A stretch of 64,000 bases of DNA from Pseudomonadota bacterium. GTDB lineage: Bacteria; Pseudomonadota; Alphaproteobacteria; Rhizobiales; Beijerinckiaceae. The stretch is taken from the NCBI GenBank assembly GCA_021781815.1, contig JAJXWB010000021.1, positions 1 to 64,000 of the forward strand. Direction: 5' to 3'. The stretch's first letter is position 1, and every line of letters begins with the position of its first letter. A model generated the notes under the pieces. The model ran no database searches and was not told the DNA's origin. It saw only the letters and a program-made list of their open reading frames with translations. Both the position numbers and the translations under genes were made by a program. Of this stretch, positions 39,056 through 49,260 are shown in pieces.

Positions 39056-39910
39056 ATGAGACCTGGTCAGAACAAGAGACCGCGCGGGCGGAACAACCGT
39101 AAGGGGCCTAATCCCCTGACGCGCTCCTACGAATCGAACGGCCCCGACGTCAAGGTTCGTGGCACGGCGCAGCATGTCGCCGAGAAATATCTCCAGCTTG
39201 CGCGCGACGCCCAGTCCAGCGGCGATCCCGTGATGGCGGAAAGTTATCTTCAGCACGCCGAGCACTATTATCGGCTGATTGCCGCCGCGCACGCCGCCCA
39301 GCAGGCGGCGCTCGGCGTGCAAGCGGGCCATCCCCGGCCGGCCCTGGAGCCCGAGTTCGACGACGACGAGGAAGACGTCATCAATGATCGGTTCGCGTCG
39401 GTCGCCGAGCGCCTGCCACAACCGCAGTTCCCGCAGGGGCAGCCGCAGCCTTCGTTCCAGCCGCAGCCCTATCAGGATCGTCAGGACCGCCAGAACTTCA
39501 ATGGCGAGCGCCCGCAGCAGGACCGGCCCCCCCGGAACGAGCGCCCCTACCAGGACCGCAATCAGGGGCAGCAGGGACAGGGTTATCGCGACCGGGATAA
39601 CCGGCGATTCCGCGATCAGCGTCCGATGGATCAGAACGAGCCTCGTCCGCCCGAAGAGAATCGGCCTGTCCCTGTCGAACAATCGGTCGGCCTGCCGGCT
39701 TTCATCACCGCTCCGCCGCGTCCTCTTCCGAACGACGCGCCCCAGCCCGAACTGGTCGCTCCGGAGCGGGATGAGCAGCAGGAAGGCGGCGGGTATCACC
39801 TGCGCCCGCGCCGGCGCCGTCGTCCGCGTCCCGCGGGTCTGGTGGGCGCAGACGCCGAGGGCGGGGATTTCACCCCCGCGCCGACGGGCGGCGAGCGCGA
39901 CGTCGAGTAA
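39056..39910 (+). CDS. DUF4167 domain-containing protein with Q/R/P-rich tail
   Basis: A 284-residue protein. The conserved DUF4167 region covers about residues 1-80: an Arg/Gly/Asn-rich basic start (GQNKRPRGRNNRKG), then LTRSYESNGPDVKVRGTAQHVAEKYLQLARDA and ESYLQHAEHYYRLI. The rest is low-complexity, with Q-, P-, R- and D-rich segments (about 110-200) and a basic RPRRRRRPRP patch near 255. This composition suggests a disordered nucleic-acid-binding protein, which is inference. Alphaproteobacteria-specific family of unknown function, commonly encoded just after prmC, as here. Confidence 0.88.
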   Translation: MRPGQNKRPRGRNNRKGPNPLTRSYESNGPDVKVRGTAQHVAEKYLQLARDAQSSGDPVMAESYLQHAEHYYRLIAAAHAAQQAALGVQAGHPRPALEPEFDDDEEDVINDRFASVAERLPQPQFPQGQPQPSFQPQPYQDRQDRQNFNGERPQQDRPPRNERPYQDRNQGQQGQGYRDRDNRRFRDQRPMDQNEPRPPEENRPVPVEQSVGLPAFITAPPRPLPNDAPQPELVAPERDEQQEGGGYHLRPRRRRRPRPAGLVGADAEGGDFTPAPTGGERDVE

Positions 39911-40093
39911 CGCGCGCCCGACGTCGGGCTGAGGGCGGGCGCCGCGCGATAGCGTCGCAGGCCTGCCCCGCGCCTCTACAAGAAGAGAGCCTGCCTTCCT
40001 AAATCATGCGCGACGGTCGCCACACGGGACCGGATCGTTCAGATATGCCGTGAACGGGCCGCTTCGGGGTTCGCGTGCGGGCAGGAGGCAGTT

Positions 40094-42748
40094 ATGAATC
40101 TGGAGAAATATACAGAGCGCGCCCGCGGGTTCGTCCAATCGGCGCAGTCACTCGCGATCCGCGAGGGGCACCAGCAATTTACCCCAGAGCACGTCCTGAA
40201 AGTGCTGCTTGACGACCCGGAAGGGCTCGCAGCCGGATTGATCGATCGTGCGGGGGGCCGCTCGCGCGACGCCCTGCAACAGGTTGAGTTCGCGCTGGCC
40301 AAGCTGCCGAAGGTCGCCGGGACCGGGGCAGGCCAGCTCTATCTCTCACCGACGACTGCGCGCCTGTTCGACAATGCTGAAAAGATCGCACAGAAGGCAG
40401 GCGATTCGTTCGTCACCGTCGAACGCCTGCTGCTCGCGCTCGCCATGGAGAAGAGTTCGGAATCGGCGCGCGTTCTGTCGGCCGCCGGCGTCAACGCGCA
40501 GGCGCTGAACGGCGCGATCGAGGAACTTCGCAAGGGTCGCACGGCCGATAGCGCGTCGGCGGAGAATGCCTATGACGCGCTGAAGAAATATGCGCGCGAT
40601 CTCACTGAGGCGGCGCGTTCCGGCAAGCTGGATCCTGTGATTGGCCGCGACGAGGAAATCCGCCGCACGATGCAGGTGCTGTCGCGCCGTACGAAGAACA
40701 ATCCGGTTCTGATTGGCGAGCCCGGCGTCGGCAAGACAGCGATCGCCGAGGGACTTGCGCTGCGCATCGTCAACGGCGACGTGCCCGAATCGCTCAAGGA
40801 CAAGAAGCTGCTTGCGCTCGACATGGGCGCTTTGATCGCTGGCGCGAAATATCGCGGCGAGTTCGAGGAGCGACTGAAGGCCGTTCTGAATGAAGTGACG
40901 GCGGCTGAAGGCGGAATCATCCTGTTCATCGACGAGATGCATACGCTGGTCGGCGCGGGCAAGGCGGACGGCGCGATGGACGCCTCGAACCTGCTGAAGC
41001 CGGCCCTCGCGCGAGGCGAGCTACACTGCATCGGAGCGACCACGCTCGACGAATATCGCAAGCACGTCGAAAAGGACGCGGCGCTCGCGCGACGCTTCCA
41101 GCCCGTGTTCGTCTCCGAGCCGACGGTCGAAGACACGATTTCGATCCTGCGCGGCCTGAAAGAGAAGTACGAACTGCATCATGGCGTCCGTGTCACAGAC
41201 GCGGCGCTGGTTGCGGCGGCGACATTGTCCAACCGTTACATCGCCGACCGCTTCCTGCCGGACAAGGCGATCGACCTCGTCGACGAAGCGGCCTCGCGCC
41301 TGCGCATGCAGGTCGACTCCAAGCCGGAAGAACTCGACGAACTCGACAGGCGAATCATCCAGCTCAAGATCGAGCAGGAGGCGCTGAAGAAAGAGACCGA
41401 TCGCGCCTCGCGCGACCGGCTGGCCAGACTCGAAACCGAACTTGGCGATATCGAGGAGAAATCGACGGCGCTCACCTCGCGCTGGCGTGCGGAAAAGGAC
41501 AAGCTCGGCGCTGCCCAGAAGCTGAAGGAGCAGCTCGAATCCGCGCGCAATGATCTGGCCCAGGCGCAGCGGCGTGGCGAATATCAGAAGGCTGGCGAAC
41601 TCGCCTACGGTTTGATCCCGGACCTCGAAAAGAAGCTGGCGACCGCGGAAACGACGACCGGCGCGGCGCTGGTCGAGGAGGCTGTCACGCCCGATCACGT
41701 AGCGCAGGTCGTGTCGCGGTGGACCGGTGTGCCCGTCGACAGGATGCTCGAAGGCGAGAAGGACAAGCTCCTCAAGATGGAGGGGCAGATCGGCAAGCGC
41801 GTCGTCGGCCAGAAAGAGGCCGTGCACGCGGTTTCGACTGCCGTGCGGCGCGCGCGCGCCGGGCTTCAGGATCCCAACAGGCCGATCGGTTCGTTCATGT
41901 TCCTCGGGCCGACGGGCGTCGGCAAGACCGAGTTGACAAAGGCGCTCGCCAGCTTCCTGTTCGACGACGAGACGGCGATGGTTCGCCTCGACATGTCCGA
42001 GTACATGGAGAAGCATTCGGTCGCGCGGCTGATCGGGGCGCCTCCGGGATACGTCGGCTATGAGGAAGGCGGCGCACTGACCGAAGCCGTTCGGCGCAGG
42101 CCGTATCAGGTCGTCCTGTTCGACGAGATCGAGAAGGCGCACCCGGATGTATTCAATGTGCTGCTGCAGGTGCTCGACGATGGCCGTCTGACCGACGGGC
42201 AGGGGCGTACGGTCGATTTCCGTAACGTGCTGATCATCATGACCTCCAATCTCGGCGCAGAATTCCTTGTCATGCAGAAGGAAGGCGAGGATTCGAGCGC
42301 AGTGCAGACCGAGGTCATGCAGATCGTGCGTTCGCACTTTCGGCCGGAGTTCCTGAATCGCGTGGACGAGATCATCCTGTTCCATCGTCTGCGGCGCCAG
42401 GATATGGGCGCGATCGTCGATATCCAGTTCAGCCGCCTCGGCAAGCTCCTGGAGGATCGCAAAATCGTTCTGTCGCTCGATCCAAAGGCGCGCGCCTGGC
42501 TGGCCGACAAGGGTTACGATCCGGCCTATGGCGCGCGGCCGCTGAAGCGCGTGATACAGCAGACGGTCCAGGATCGGCTCGCCGAAATGATTCTCGCCGG
42601 CGAGATTGCAGATGGCGAAACCGTGGCGATCTCGGCCGGCCCGGCCGGGCTGACGATAAATGGCAAGGCCGTCGGTCGTGGCGAGGCTGCAAACGATGAA
42701 TCCGATTCCGAGTCGGACACGATCGTCAAATTTCCCAAAGGCGGATAA
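40094..42748 (+). CDS. clpB: ATP-dependent disaggregase ClpB
   Basis: Hexameric AAA+ chaperone that extracts proteins from aggregates with DnaK. The 884-residue product is complete. The Clp N-domain (1-150) starts [20 protein letters not shown]1 has Walker A GEPGVGKT near 209-216. The coiled middle domain spans about 405-530. AAA2 has Walker A GPTGVGKT near 605-612 and the GYVGYEEGG pore loop near 651-659. GGAGG precedes the ATG at 40094. The 183-base upstream region contains the palindrome CCCGACGTCGGG near 39917, but I could not place a heat-shock promoter. Confidence 0.97.
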   Translation: MNLEKYTERARGFVQSAQSLAIREGHQQFTPEHVLKVLLDDPEGLAAGLIDRAGGRSRDALQQVEFALAKLPKVAGTGAGQLYLSPTTARLFDNAEKIAQKAGDSFVTVERLLLALAMEKSSESARVLSAAGVNAQALNGAIEELRKGRTADSASAENAYDALKKYARDLTEAARSGKLDPVIGRDEEIRRTMQVLSRRTKNNPVLIGEPGVGKTAIAEGLALRIVNGDVPESLKDKKLLALDMGALIAGAKYRGEFEERLKAVLNEVTAAEGGIILFIDEMHTLVGAGKADGAMDASNLLKPALARGELHCIGATTLDEYRKHVEKDAALARRFQPVFVSEPTVEDTISILRGLKEKYELHHGVRVTDAALVAAATLSNRYIADRFLPDKAIDLVDEAASRLRMQVDSKPEELDELDRRIIQLKIEQEALKKETDRASRDRLARLETELGDIEEKSTALTSRWRAEKDKLGAAQKLKEQLESARNDLAQAQRRGEYQKAGELAYGLIPDLEKKLATAETTTGAALVEEAVTPDHVAQVVSRWTGVPVDRMLEGEKDKLLKMEGQIGKRVVGQKEAVHAVSTAVRRARAGLQDPNRPIGSFMFLGPTGVGKTELTKALASFLFDDETAMVRLDMSEYMEKHSVARLIGAPPGYVGYEEGGALTEAVRRRPYQVVLFDEIEKAHPDVFNVLLQVLDDGRLTDGQGRTVDFRNVLIIMTSNLGAEFLVMQKEGEDSSAVQTEVMQIVRSHFRPEFLNRVDEIILFHRLRRQDMGAIVDIQFSRLGKLLEDRKIVLSLDPKARAWLADKGYDPAYGARPLKRVIQQTVQDRLAEMILAGEIADGETVAISAGPAGLTINGKAVGRGEAANDESDSESDTIVKFPKGG

Positions 42749-42772
42749 GCGCCCGCCTCAATGGATGACAGC

Positions 42773-42797
42773 AGGGCGGCTCTCGGGCCGCCCTTTT
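42773..42797 (+). terminator. Intrinsic terminator after clpB
   Basis: Stem AGGGCGGC / GCCGCCCT with a six-base loop runs into four T residues, 24 bases after the clpB stop and just before the convergent uppP stop. Confidence 0.8.
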
Positions 42798-42799
42798 CA

Positions 42800-43672
42800 T
42801 TATGCGAGCATCCCTGTCGAGGCGCCGATCAGGAGAACGACGCCGATGAGCGCGCGATAGACGACGAACGGCCAGGCCGAGAATCTTTCGAGAATGCGCA
42901 GCAGACCCCAGATCGCGACGAAGGCCGAGATCGAGGCGACGACGAGGCCGACCGCGAGAATGGCCCAGCCGTGCGGGTCGAGATGGGCCTTCTGCAATTC
43001 GTGCAGTTCCTTCAAGCCGGCGCCGGCGATCGCCGGCAGACCGAGGATGAAGGAGAAGCGCGCCGCGTCCTCGCGGTTGAGGTCGCGGAACAGGGCGGCC
43101 GTCAGCGTGGAGCCCGAGCGCGACACGCCGGGAATGAGCGCGCCCACCTGCGCGATGCCGACGATCATCGCGTCCTTCAGGTTCATCTGGTCGTAGCTGC
43201 GCGAATGATCGCAATAGAATTCGGCGATCGCCAAAATGATCGCCAGCGTGATCATGGATATGCCGATGACCGGCAGGCCGCGGATCGGCGTGTTGCAGGC
43301 GTTGAGGATCGGCGACAACAGCACGCCGGCGATCACGATGGGCAGCGTCGCGAGCACGATCCAGATCGCAAAGCGCAGATTCCAGTCGCCAAAATCGCGG
43401 CGCACGATTGCGCCGAGCGAGCCGAACACGAGATTGCGGACGTCGCTCCAGAAATAGCTGACGACGGCGGCGAGCGCGGCGAGTTGCATCGCTGCGGAAA
43501 ACGCTGATCCCGGGTCGCGCCAGCCAAGCAGCGCCGGCACGATGCGCATATGCGCGGTCGAAGAGATCGGCATCAGCTCCGTGATCCCCTGCACGACGCC
43601 GAGCGCGGCGACCTTGGCATAGCCGAGTTCAACGAAGCCGGTGTCCAGTCCGGCGGTGCAGGCTGCGGCCAT
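42800..43672 (-). CDS. uppP: Undecaprenyl-diphosphatase UppP (BacA)
   Basis: Inner-membrane phosphatase that recycles the undecaprenyl carrier for peptidoglycan synthesis and gives bacitracin tolerance. The 290-residue polytopic product carries motif 1 as GVVQGITELMPISSTAH near 25-41 with the conserved Glu and Ser-Ser-Thr. Motif 2 is GVSRSGST-like as ALIPGVSRSGSTLTA near 176-190, including the catalytic Arg. The TELMPISSTAHMR variant is a known subgroup form of the commoner EFLPVSSTGH. It is convergent with clpB and separated by the terminator at 42773. Confidence 0.93.
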   Translation of the reverse strand: MAAACTAGLDTGFVELGYAKVAALGVVQGITELMPISSTAHMRIVPALLGWRDPGSAFSAAMQLAALAAVVSYFWSDVRNLVFGSLGAIVRRDFGDWNLRFAIWIVLATLPIVIAGVLLSPILNACNTPIRGLPVIGISMITLAIILAIAEFYCDHSRSYDQMNLKDAMIVGIAQVGALIPGVSRSGSTLTAALFRDLNREDAARFSFILGLPAIAGAGLKELHELQKAHLDPHGWAILAVGLVVASISAFVAIWGLLRILERFSAWPFVVYRALIGVVLLIGASTGMLA

Positions 43673-43761
43673 GGTCGATCCATTCCGATGGGTTGAGACG
43701 TGCGCGCGAGCTTATGCGCGAACAGGTTTACGCGATGCTAACCATGATGGCTGGCGTCCGA

Positions 43762-45744
43762 TCAGGCAGCTCTCGTTTTCTGCGCGTCCACAATCCTGAC
43801 AATGTCCGACATGATCGCATTGAGATCGAAATCCTTGGGCGTGTAGACCGCCGCAACGCCAGCCTGTTTGAGCGTTCGCTCGTCCTCCGGCGGAATGATG
43901 CCGCCGACGACGACGGGAATGTCGTTCAAACCTTCCACGCGCATGCGCGCCATGACATCGCGCACCAGCGGCACATGAGAACCCGACAGGATAGACAGGC
44001 CCACGCAATGCACGCCTTCCTCGAGCGCCGCGTTGACGATTTCGGCCGGCGTGAGACGAATCCCTTCGTAGACGACCTCCATGCCGCAATCGCGCGCGCG
44101 CACCGCGATCTGCTCGGCGCCGTTGGAATGACCGTCGAGGCCGGGTTTGCCAACCAGGAACTTGATGCGACGCCCGAGCCTGCCGGATACGCGCTCCACC
44201 TCGGCGCGGACGTTCGCGATGTCGCCTGTCGTCTGCCGCGCCGCGCGGCCGACGCCGGTCGGCGCGCGATATTCGCCAAAAATTTCGCGCAGGGTCGCGC
44301 CCCATTCGCCTGTCGTGACGCCGGCCTTCGCAGCGGCGATCGATGGTTCCATGACTGAGCGGCCTTCCGAGGCCGCGCTTCGCAGATCGGCGAGCGCGCT
44401 CGCCATGGCTTTCTGGTCGCGCGAAGAACGCCAGGCCTTCAGACGCTCGATCTGTTCGGCCTCGACGTGTTCCGGAACGACCATGATCGCGCCGTCGCCG
44501 GCAGTGAGGGGAGAGGGTTCGGTTTCCTTGAACTTATTGACACCCACGACGATCTGTTCGCCGCGCTCGATGGTTTCCAGACGGCGCGTGTTCGACTCGA
44601 CCAGTTTGGATTTCATATATCCGGTGTCGATCGCGGCGACCGCGCCGCCCATTGCGTCGATCGCCGCGAGTTCTTCACGCGCAGCCCGCTTCAGTTCCTC
44701 GACTTTTCGCGCGACTTCCGGAGAGCCATCGAACAGGTCGCCGTATTCGAGAAGGTCGGTCTCGTAAGCGAGTATCTGTTGCATGCGAAGCGACCATTGC
44801 TGGTCGAACGGGCGCGGCAGGCCAAGCGCCTCGTTCCATGCCGGGAGCTGTACGGCGCGCGCGCGCGCGTTCTTCGACAGAACGACCGCGAGCGTTTCGA
44901 TGAGAATTCGATAGACGTTGTTCTCGGGCTGCTGTTCGGTCAAGCCGAGCGAATTGACCTGGACGCCGTAACGGAAGCGACGGAACTTTTCATTCCTGAC
45001 GCCATAGCGGTCGCGCGTGATCTCCTCCCACAATTCGGCGAAGGCGCGCATCTTGCAAAGCTCGGTGACAAACCGCATGCCCGCATTCACGAAAAACGAG
45101 ATACGGCCGACGACCTCCTCGAATTCCTTCTCGCCGACTCCGGCCGCCTTGACCGTGTCGAGCACGGCGACGGCGGTCGCAAGCGCATAGGAAAGTTCCT
45201 GCACCGGTGTCGCGCCGGCCTCCTGCAGATGGTAGGAGCAGACATTCATCGGATTCCATTTCGGAACCTGCGATGTCGTGAACAGGATCATATCGCGGGT
45301 CAGCCGCAGCGAGGGCGCCGGCGGAAACACATAGGTTCCGCGTGACAGATATTCCTTGATGATGTCGTTCTGCGTCGTTCCCTGCAGGGCCATGCGCGGC
45401 GCGCCCTGTTCGTCGGCGGCGGCGATGTAGAGCGCCATCAGCCACGGCGCCGTGGCGTTGATGGTCATCGACGTGTTCATCTGCGCGATCGGGATGCCAT
45501 CGAACAGGGTGCGCATGTCGCCGAGGTGGGAGACCGGGACGCCGACCTTGCCTACCTCGCCCCGGGCGAGCGCATGATCGGAATCGTAACCGGTCTGGGT
45601 CGGCAGATCGAACGCGATCGACAGGCCGGTCTGGCCCTTGGCCAGATTGCCCTTGTAGAGCCGGTTCGAGTCAGCGGCCGTCGAGTGGCCTGCGTAAGTC
45701 CTGAAAATCCAGGGTTTTTCCTTCGCCGGTGTGTTCTCGCCCAT
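43762..45744 (-). CDS. ecm: (2R)-ethylmalonyl-CoA mutase (MeaA/Ecm)
   Basis: Adenosylcobalamin-dependent mutase converting (2R)-ethylmalonyl-CoA to (2S)-methylsuccinyl-CoA in the ethylmalonyl-CoA pathway. The 660-residue single chain has an acyl-CoA mutase TIM barrel (about 10-480) with TGLSIAFDLPTQTGYDSDH near 39-57, and a C-terminal cobalamin domain with the DxHxxG ligand motif in LDGHSNG near 537. The length and the single-chain form fit Ecm better than the two-subunit methylmalonyl-CoA mutase. The frame runs to 45948, but the ATG at 45744 has GAGG upstream. Divergence from ccr, whose product is its substrate, settles the role. Confidence 0.93.
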   Translation of the reverse strand: MGENTPAKEKPWIFRTYAGHSTAADSNRLYKGNLAKGQTGLSIAFDLPTQTGYDSDHALARGEVGKVGVPVSHLGDMRTLFDGIPIAQMNTSMTINATAPWLMALYIAAADEQGAPRMALQGTTQNDIIKEYLSRGTYVFPPAPSLRLTRDMILFTTSQVPKWNPMNVCSYHLQEAGATPVQELSYALATAVAVLDTVKAAGVGEKEFEEVVGRISFFVNAGMRFVTELCKMRAFAELWEEITRDRYGVRNEKFRRFRYGVQVNSLGLTEQQPENNVYRILIETLAVVLSKNARARAVQLPAWNEALGLPRPFDQQWSLRMQQILAYETDLLEYGDLFDGSPEVARKVEELKRAAREELAAIDAMGGAVAAIDTGYMKSKLVESNTRRLETIERGEQIVVGVNKFKETEPSPLTAGDGAIMVVPEHVEAEQIERLKAWRSSRDQKAMASALADLRSAASEGRSVMEPSIAAAKAGVTTGEWGATLREIFGEYRAPTGVGRAARQTTGDIANVRAEVERVSGRLGRRIKFLVGKPGLDGHSNGAEQIAVRARDCGMEVVYEGIRLTPAEIVNAALEEGVHCVGLSILSGSHVPLVRDVMARMRVEGLNDIPVVVGGIIPPEDERTLKQAGVAAVYTPKDFDLNAIMSDIVRIVDAQKTRAA

Positions 45745-45872
45745 CTCAGCCTCACAAGCGCGCGTGGCGCATTCCCTATCCGGTTCAGTATTCCAAAGGC
45801 AATCGGTCTCGTCGTCTACGACTGTCGGGCCATTGCAAATCCACGGGCCGACGCCATAAAAGGGGGCTTTGC

Positions 45873-45894
45873 GACCGTTTAGTGATGAACGGTC
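45873..45894. promoter_or_regulatory. Inverted repeat in the ecm-ccr intergenic region, candidate operator
   Basis: Perfect 7-base arms GACCGTT and AACGGTC are separated by 8 bases inside the 241-base divergent region. A TATAGT -10-like hexamer lies at 45915-45920, 66 bases before the ccr GTG, which places the repeat around the -35 of a ccr promoter. The symmetry and position suit a dimeric regulator that could govern both genes. I cannot name the regulator. Confidence 0.5.
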
Positions 45895-45985
45895 TTGCGC
45901 TACCCAGCAATTCCTATAGTGCAGCGCAGCGAAACAGGTAAGATGCAAGGCCCCGGCAGGGGTCAGAAGATCGAGGGAGCATCAG

Positions 45986-47293
45986 GTGACCGGACTCAAG
46001 CTCGTCGACGGGAATGGGCAGGGCGGACAAGGTTCGCAGGCTGGCCTGAAGGATCTTTACGACATCGGCGAAATTCCTCCCCTCGGCCATGTGCCGGCGA
46101 AAATGCACGCATGGGTGATCCGGAAAGAACGCCACGGGCCGCCGGAAAGCGCCATGCAGCTCGAAGTCGTGCCGACATGGCGGCTCGACAGCCATGATGT
46201 GCTGGTGCTCGTGATGGCGGCCGGCGTCAATTACAATGGCGTCTGGGCGGCGCTCGGCGAGCCGATCTCGGTGCTTGATGCGCACAAGCAGCCCTACCAC
46301 ATCGCCGGATCGGACGCAGCCGGCATCGTCTGGGCGGTCGGCTCCAAGGTGAAGCGCTGGAAGGTCGGCGACGAGGTCGTCGTCCACTGCAATCAGGACG
46401 ACGGCGACGACGAAGAGTGCAATGGCGGCGATCCGATGTTTTCGGCCTCGCAGCGCATCTGGGGTTACGAAACGCCGGACGGCTCGTTCGCGCAGTTCTG
46501 CCGGGTGCAGGATCGTCAGCTCATGGAGCGCCCGAAGCACCTGACCTGGGAAGAGTCCGCCTGTTACACGCTGACGCTGGCGACCGCCTATCGCATGCTG
46601 TTTGGCCATGAGCCGCATCGTCTGAAGCCCGGCGACAACGTGCTGATCTGGGGCGCCTCGGGCGGCCTGGGCGTGTTCGGCGTTCAGTTGTGCGCGGCCG
46701 CCGGCGCCAACGCCATTGGCGTCATCTCGGACGAATCCAAGCGCGACTATGTTCTGTCGCTCGGCGCCAAGGGGGTCATCAACCGCAAGGAATTCGATGG
46801 CTGCTGGGGCCAGTTGCCCAAGGTCAACACGCCGGAATTCAACGCCTGGACCAAGGCGGCGCGCGGTTTCGGCAAGGCAATTTGGGACATCACCGGCAAG
46901 AAGGACGTTGACACCGTTTTCGAACATCCGGGCGAGCAGACGTTCCCTCTGTCCTGCCTCGTCGTGAAGCGCGGGGGCATGGTCGTGTTCTGCGCCGGCA
47001 CGACCGGGTTCAACCTCACCTTCGACGCCCGCTACGTGTGGATGCGGCAGAAGCGCATCCAGGGCTCGCATTTTGCGCATCTGAAGCAGGCCTCGGCCGC
47101 CAACAAGTTCGTGCTCGACCGGCGGGTGGATCCCTGCATGTCCGAAGTGTTCCCATGGGAAAAAATTCCGCTAGCGCACACGAAAATGTGGAAAAACCAG
47201 CATGCGCCGGGCAACATGGCCGTGCTGGTCAATGCGCGCAAGCCGGGGTTGCGGACTCTGGACGACGTGGTCGAGGCTGGTCGTCCCGCCTGA
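45986..47293 (+). CDS. ccr: Crotonyl-CoA carboxylase/reductase
   Basis: Key enzyme of the ethylmalonyl-CoA pathway: reductive carboxylation of crotonyl-CoA with NADPH and CO2 to (2S)-ethylmalonyl-CoA. The 435-residue medium-chain reductase has the long N-terminal extension typical of Ccr (KDLYDIGEIPPLGHVPAKMHAWVIR). GVNYNGVWAALGEP is near 76-89, VVHCNQDDGDDEECNGGDPM near 132-151, and the nucleotide loop WGASGGLGVFG near 221-231. The start is GTG at 45986 with GGGAG upstream. It ends one base before the convergent BrkB-family stop codon. Confidence 0.96.
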   Translation: MTGLKLVDGNGQGGQGSQAGLKDLYDIGEIPPLGHVPAKMHAWVIRKERHGPPESAMQLEVVPTWRLDSHDVLVLVMAAGVNYNGVWAALGEPISVLDAHKQPYHIAGSDAAGIVWAVGSKVKRWKVGDEVVVHCNQDDGDDEECNGGDPMFSASQRIWGYETPDGSFAQFCRVQDRQLMERPKHLTWEESACYTLTLATAYRMLFGHEPHRLKPGDNVLIWGASGGLGVFGVQLCAAAGANAIGVISDESKRDYVLSLGAKGVINRKEFDGCWGQLPKVNTPEFNAWTKAARGFGKAIWDITGKKDVDTVFEHPGEQTFPLSCLVVKRGGMVVFCAGTTGFNLTFDARYVWMRQKRIQGSHFAHLKQASAANKFVLDRRVDPCMSEVFPWEKIPLAHTKMWKNQHAPGNMAVLVNARKPGLRTLDDVVEAGRPA

Positions 47294-48196
47294 TTACGGC
47301 GTGGATTTTTTTCCGGCGCGCAGGGGCCCCTGCGCGTCGGATGTTTCTTGAATCGGCCCCAGCGTCGCTGCTTCGGCGCGCTGACGCATGATGGATGCGT
47401 TCACTTCACCGCCGAAGATGAAGATCACGGAGAGCGTGTAAAGGAACACGATCGCGACCATGACCGATGCGAGCCCGGCATAGGTCGAGATGTAATTCTG
47501 CGAGAAACGCGCGAGATAAACGCCGAACCCTTCACCGAAAGCGAGCCAGAGGACACCGGTCAGAAGAATGCCCGGCATGATCTCCGGCAAGGTTCTGCGA
47601 CCTGCCGCGAGAAACTTGTGGCCGATCGTGAGAACGAGCAGCAGCACCAGCGAAATCGTCGAAAGGCGAATGAGGTTGAACGCAGATTCGAGGTCGGCGA
47701 GGCGTGGCAGAAGCCGGATCGCCGCTGCCCAGACCAGCGGTTGCAGCACGACCAGAAACGCAAAGACGATCAATCCCACGGCGCCAATCACTACGAACAG
47801 AATGCTTTCAAGGCGCAGGAGCCACCACGGGCGCGCCTCCTTCCTGTCATAGGCGCGGTTGAGCCCGATGCGCACCGCCTCGACGCCGCTGGACGCGAAA
47901 TAGACAGCCAGCGCCGCGCCAAGCGTCGCGACGCCCGTGCGCGGCCGCGTCAACACGTTGGTGACCTCTGCGGCGATCGGACCGGCGACCTGCGGCGGCC
48001 AGGTGTCGAACACGAGCTGGGTCGCCTTGGCCGCGAGCGACGGCGAGCCGGCGAAGCCGGCAAGCGCGCCAACGAGGATCAGGAACGGAAACATGGATGT
48101 GAGGCCCGACAGGGCGATGTGGCTGGCGATCGCCCAACCGTCGTCCTCGGTGAAACGCAGCCAGGATTCGTGGACGATCCTCCATATTCGTCTCAT
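47294..48196 (-). CDS. YihY/BrkB-family inner-membrane protein
   Basis: A protein of about 300 residues with six predicted membrane segments (near 35-58, 96-116, 138-165, 185-203, 216-240 and 250-272) and the family block ALSGLTSMFPFLILVGALAG near 30-49. Members were once called ribonuclease BN, wrongly, and their transport role is unresolved. The frame extends to 48283, and M at 48238 is an alternative start; I chose 48196 because the family usually begins near RIWRIVHESWLRF. The last codon abuts the convergent ccr stop. Confidence 0.85.
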   Translation of the reverse strand: MRRIWRIVHESWLRFTEDDGWAIASHIALSGLTSMFPFLILVGALAGFAGSPSLAAKATQLVFDTWPPQVAGPIAAEVTNVLTRPRTGVATLGAALAVYFASSGVEAVRIGLNRAYDRKEARPWWLLRLESILFVVIGAVGLIVFAFLVVLQPLVWAAAIRLLPRLADLESAFNLIRLSTISLVLLLVLTIGHKFLAAGRRTLPEIMPGILLTGVLWLAFGEGFGVYLARFSQNYISTYAGLASVMVAIVFLYTLSVIFIFGGEVNASIMRQRAEAATLGPIQETSDAQGPLRAGKKSTP

Positions 48197-48281
48197 GATT
48201 TGTCCACCTGCATCTTCTGCCGCTAAAAAGAATCGCATTCCCTGTTCGCGCCCGCCAGCCCCGTGGCGCATCGGAGCCTCC

Positions 48282-49157
48282 ATGCTCGCGCGACTCGCGC
48301 CAGTCCTGTTCCCCCTGATCTGGTCAACCGGCTGGATCGTCGCGCGCTATACCGTCGACTTCGCCGATCCGCTCGCATTTCTGTGCGTGCGTTATATCTG
48401 CGCGGGGGCTGCGCTGGCGGCGTTCGCCGTCGCCTCCGGCGCCCAGTGGCCTCGGACCCGGGCGGAATGGACGCACGCGCTGGTCTCCGGGGTGCTGTTG
48501 CACGCCGTTTATCTCGGGGGCGTATGGTGGGCGATCGAGCAAGGCGTGCCTGCGTCGATTTCCGCGCTGATCGCCGCGTCGCAGCCGATCATGACCGCGT
48601 TTCTTGCGCCTGCCCTGGTTGGCGAGCGCATCGGGAGTGCGCGCTGGGCCGGCGTGGCGCTCGGCTTTGTCGGCATCTGCCTTGTGCTGATGCCGAAGCT
48701 GCTTGGCCTCGAGGGCGCGCAATTGCGCGCCGCGCTCACGCCCATCGGCGTGAATTTCGTTGCGATGGTCGGCGTGACGGCCGGGACATTTTACCAGAAA
48801 CGCTACATTCATTCGGGCGATCTCCGCACGGTCGCCGTCCTTCAATATGTTGGCGCGCTGGCGGCCGGACTGCCGGCCGCGCTCCTGTTCGGAGACATGC
48901 GCATCGACTGGACGCCGACGGCATGGGTCGTCCTCGCCTGGTCGGTATTTGCGCTCTCGATCGGCGCAATCGCGCTTTTGCTGCTGCTGATCCGCCGCGG
49001 CGAGGTGTCGCGGTCGGCGCAACTCATCTATCTCGTTCCGCCCCTCTCGGCGCTGCAGGCGCATTTTCTTTTCGGAGAAAATCTGACGCCGATTCAGATT
49101 GTCGGCATGGCGCTCACAGTCTGCGGCGTCGCCCTGGCGGCGCGAAGCGGGGCCTGA
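48282..49157 (+). CDS. DMT-superfamily transporter (EamA domain)
   Basis: A 291-residue inner-membrane protein with about ten hydrophobic segments arranged as two EamA repeats of five, the drug/metabolite exporter architecture. PLIWSTGWIVARYTVDFADPLAFLCVRY starts repeat 1, and NFVAMVGVTAGTFYQKRY lies in repeat 2. The substrate is unknown; relatives export amino acids and other metabolites. The frame continues upstream only as a shadow of the BrkB-family gene. Its 85-base divergent spacing suggests an independent promoter. Confidence 0.88.
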   Translation: MLARLAPVLFPLIWSTGWIVARYTVDFADPLAFLCVRYICAGAALAAFAVASGAQWPRTRAEWTHALVSGVLLHAVYLGGVWWAIEQGVPASISALIAASQPIMTAFLAPALVGERIGSARWAGVALGFVGICLVLMPKLLGLEGAQLRAALTPIGVNFVAMVGVTAGTFYQKRYIHSGDLRTVAVLQYVGALAAGLPAALLFGDMRIDWTPTAWVVLAWSVFALSIGAIALLLLLIRRGEVSRSAQLIYLVPPLSALQAHFLFGENLTPIQIVGMALTVCGVALAARSGA

Positions 49158-49260
49158 CGCATTCAGCGCGTCGCCCATGACGGCTTTGCGGTATGGCGCG
49201 ACCTGACGAGGAGCGGGAACGGTTCAGGAGGTCCGGGCGAGAGCATGCGCAGCGCATTGG

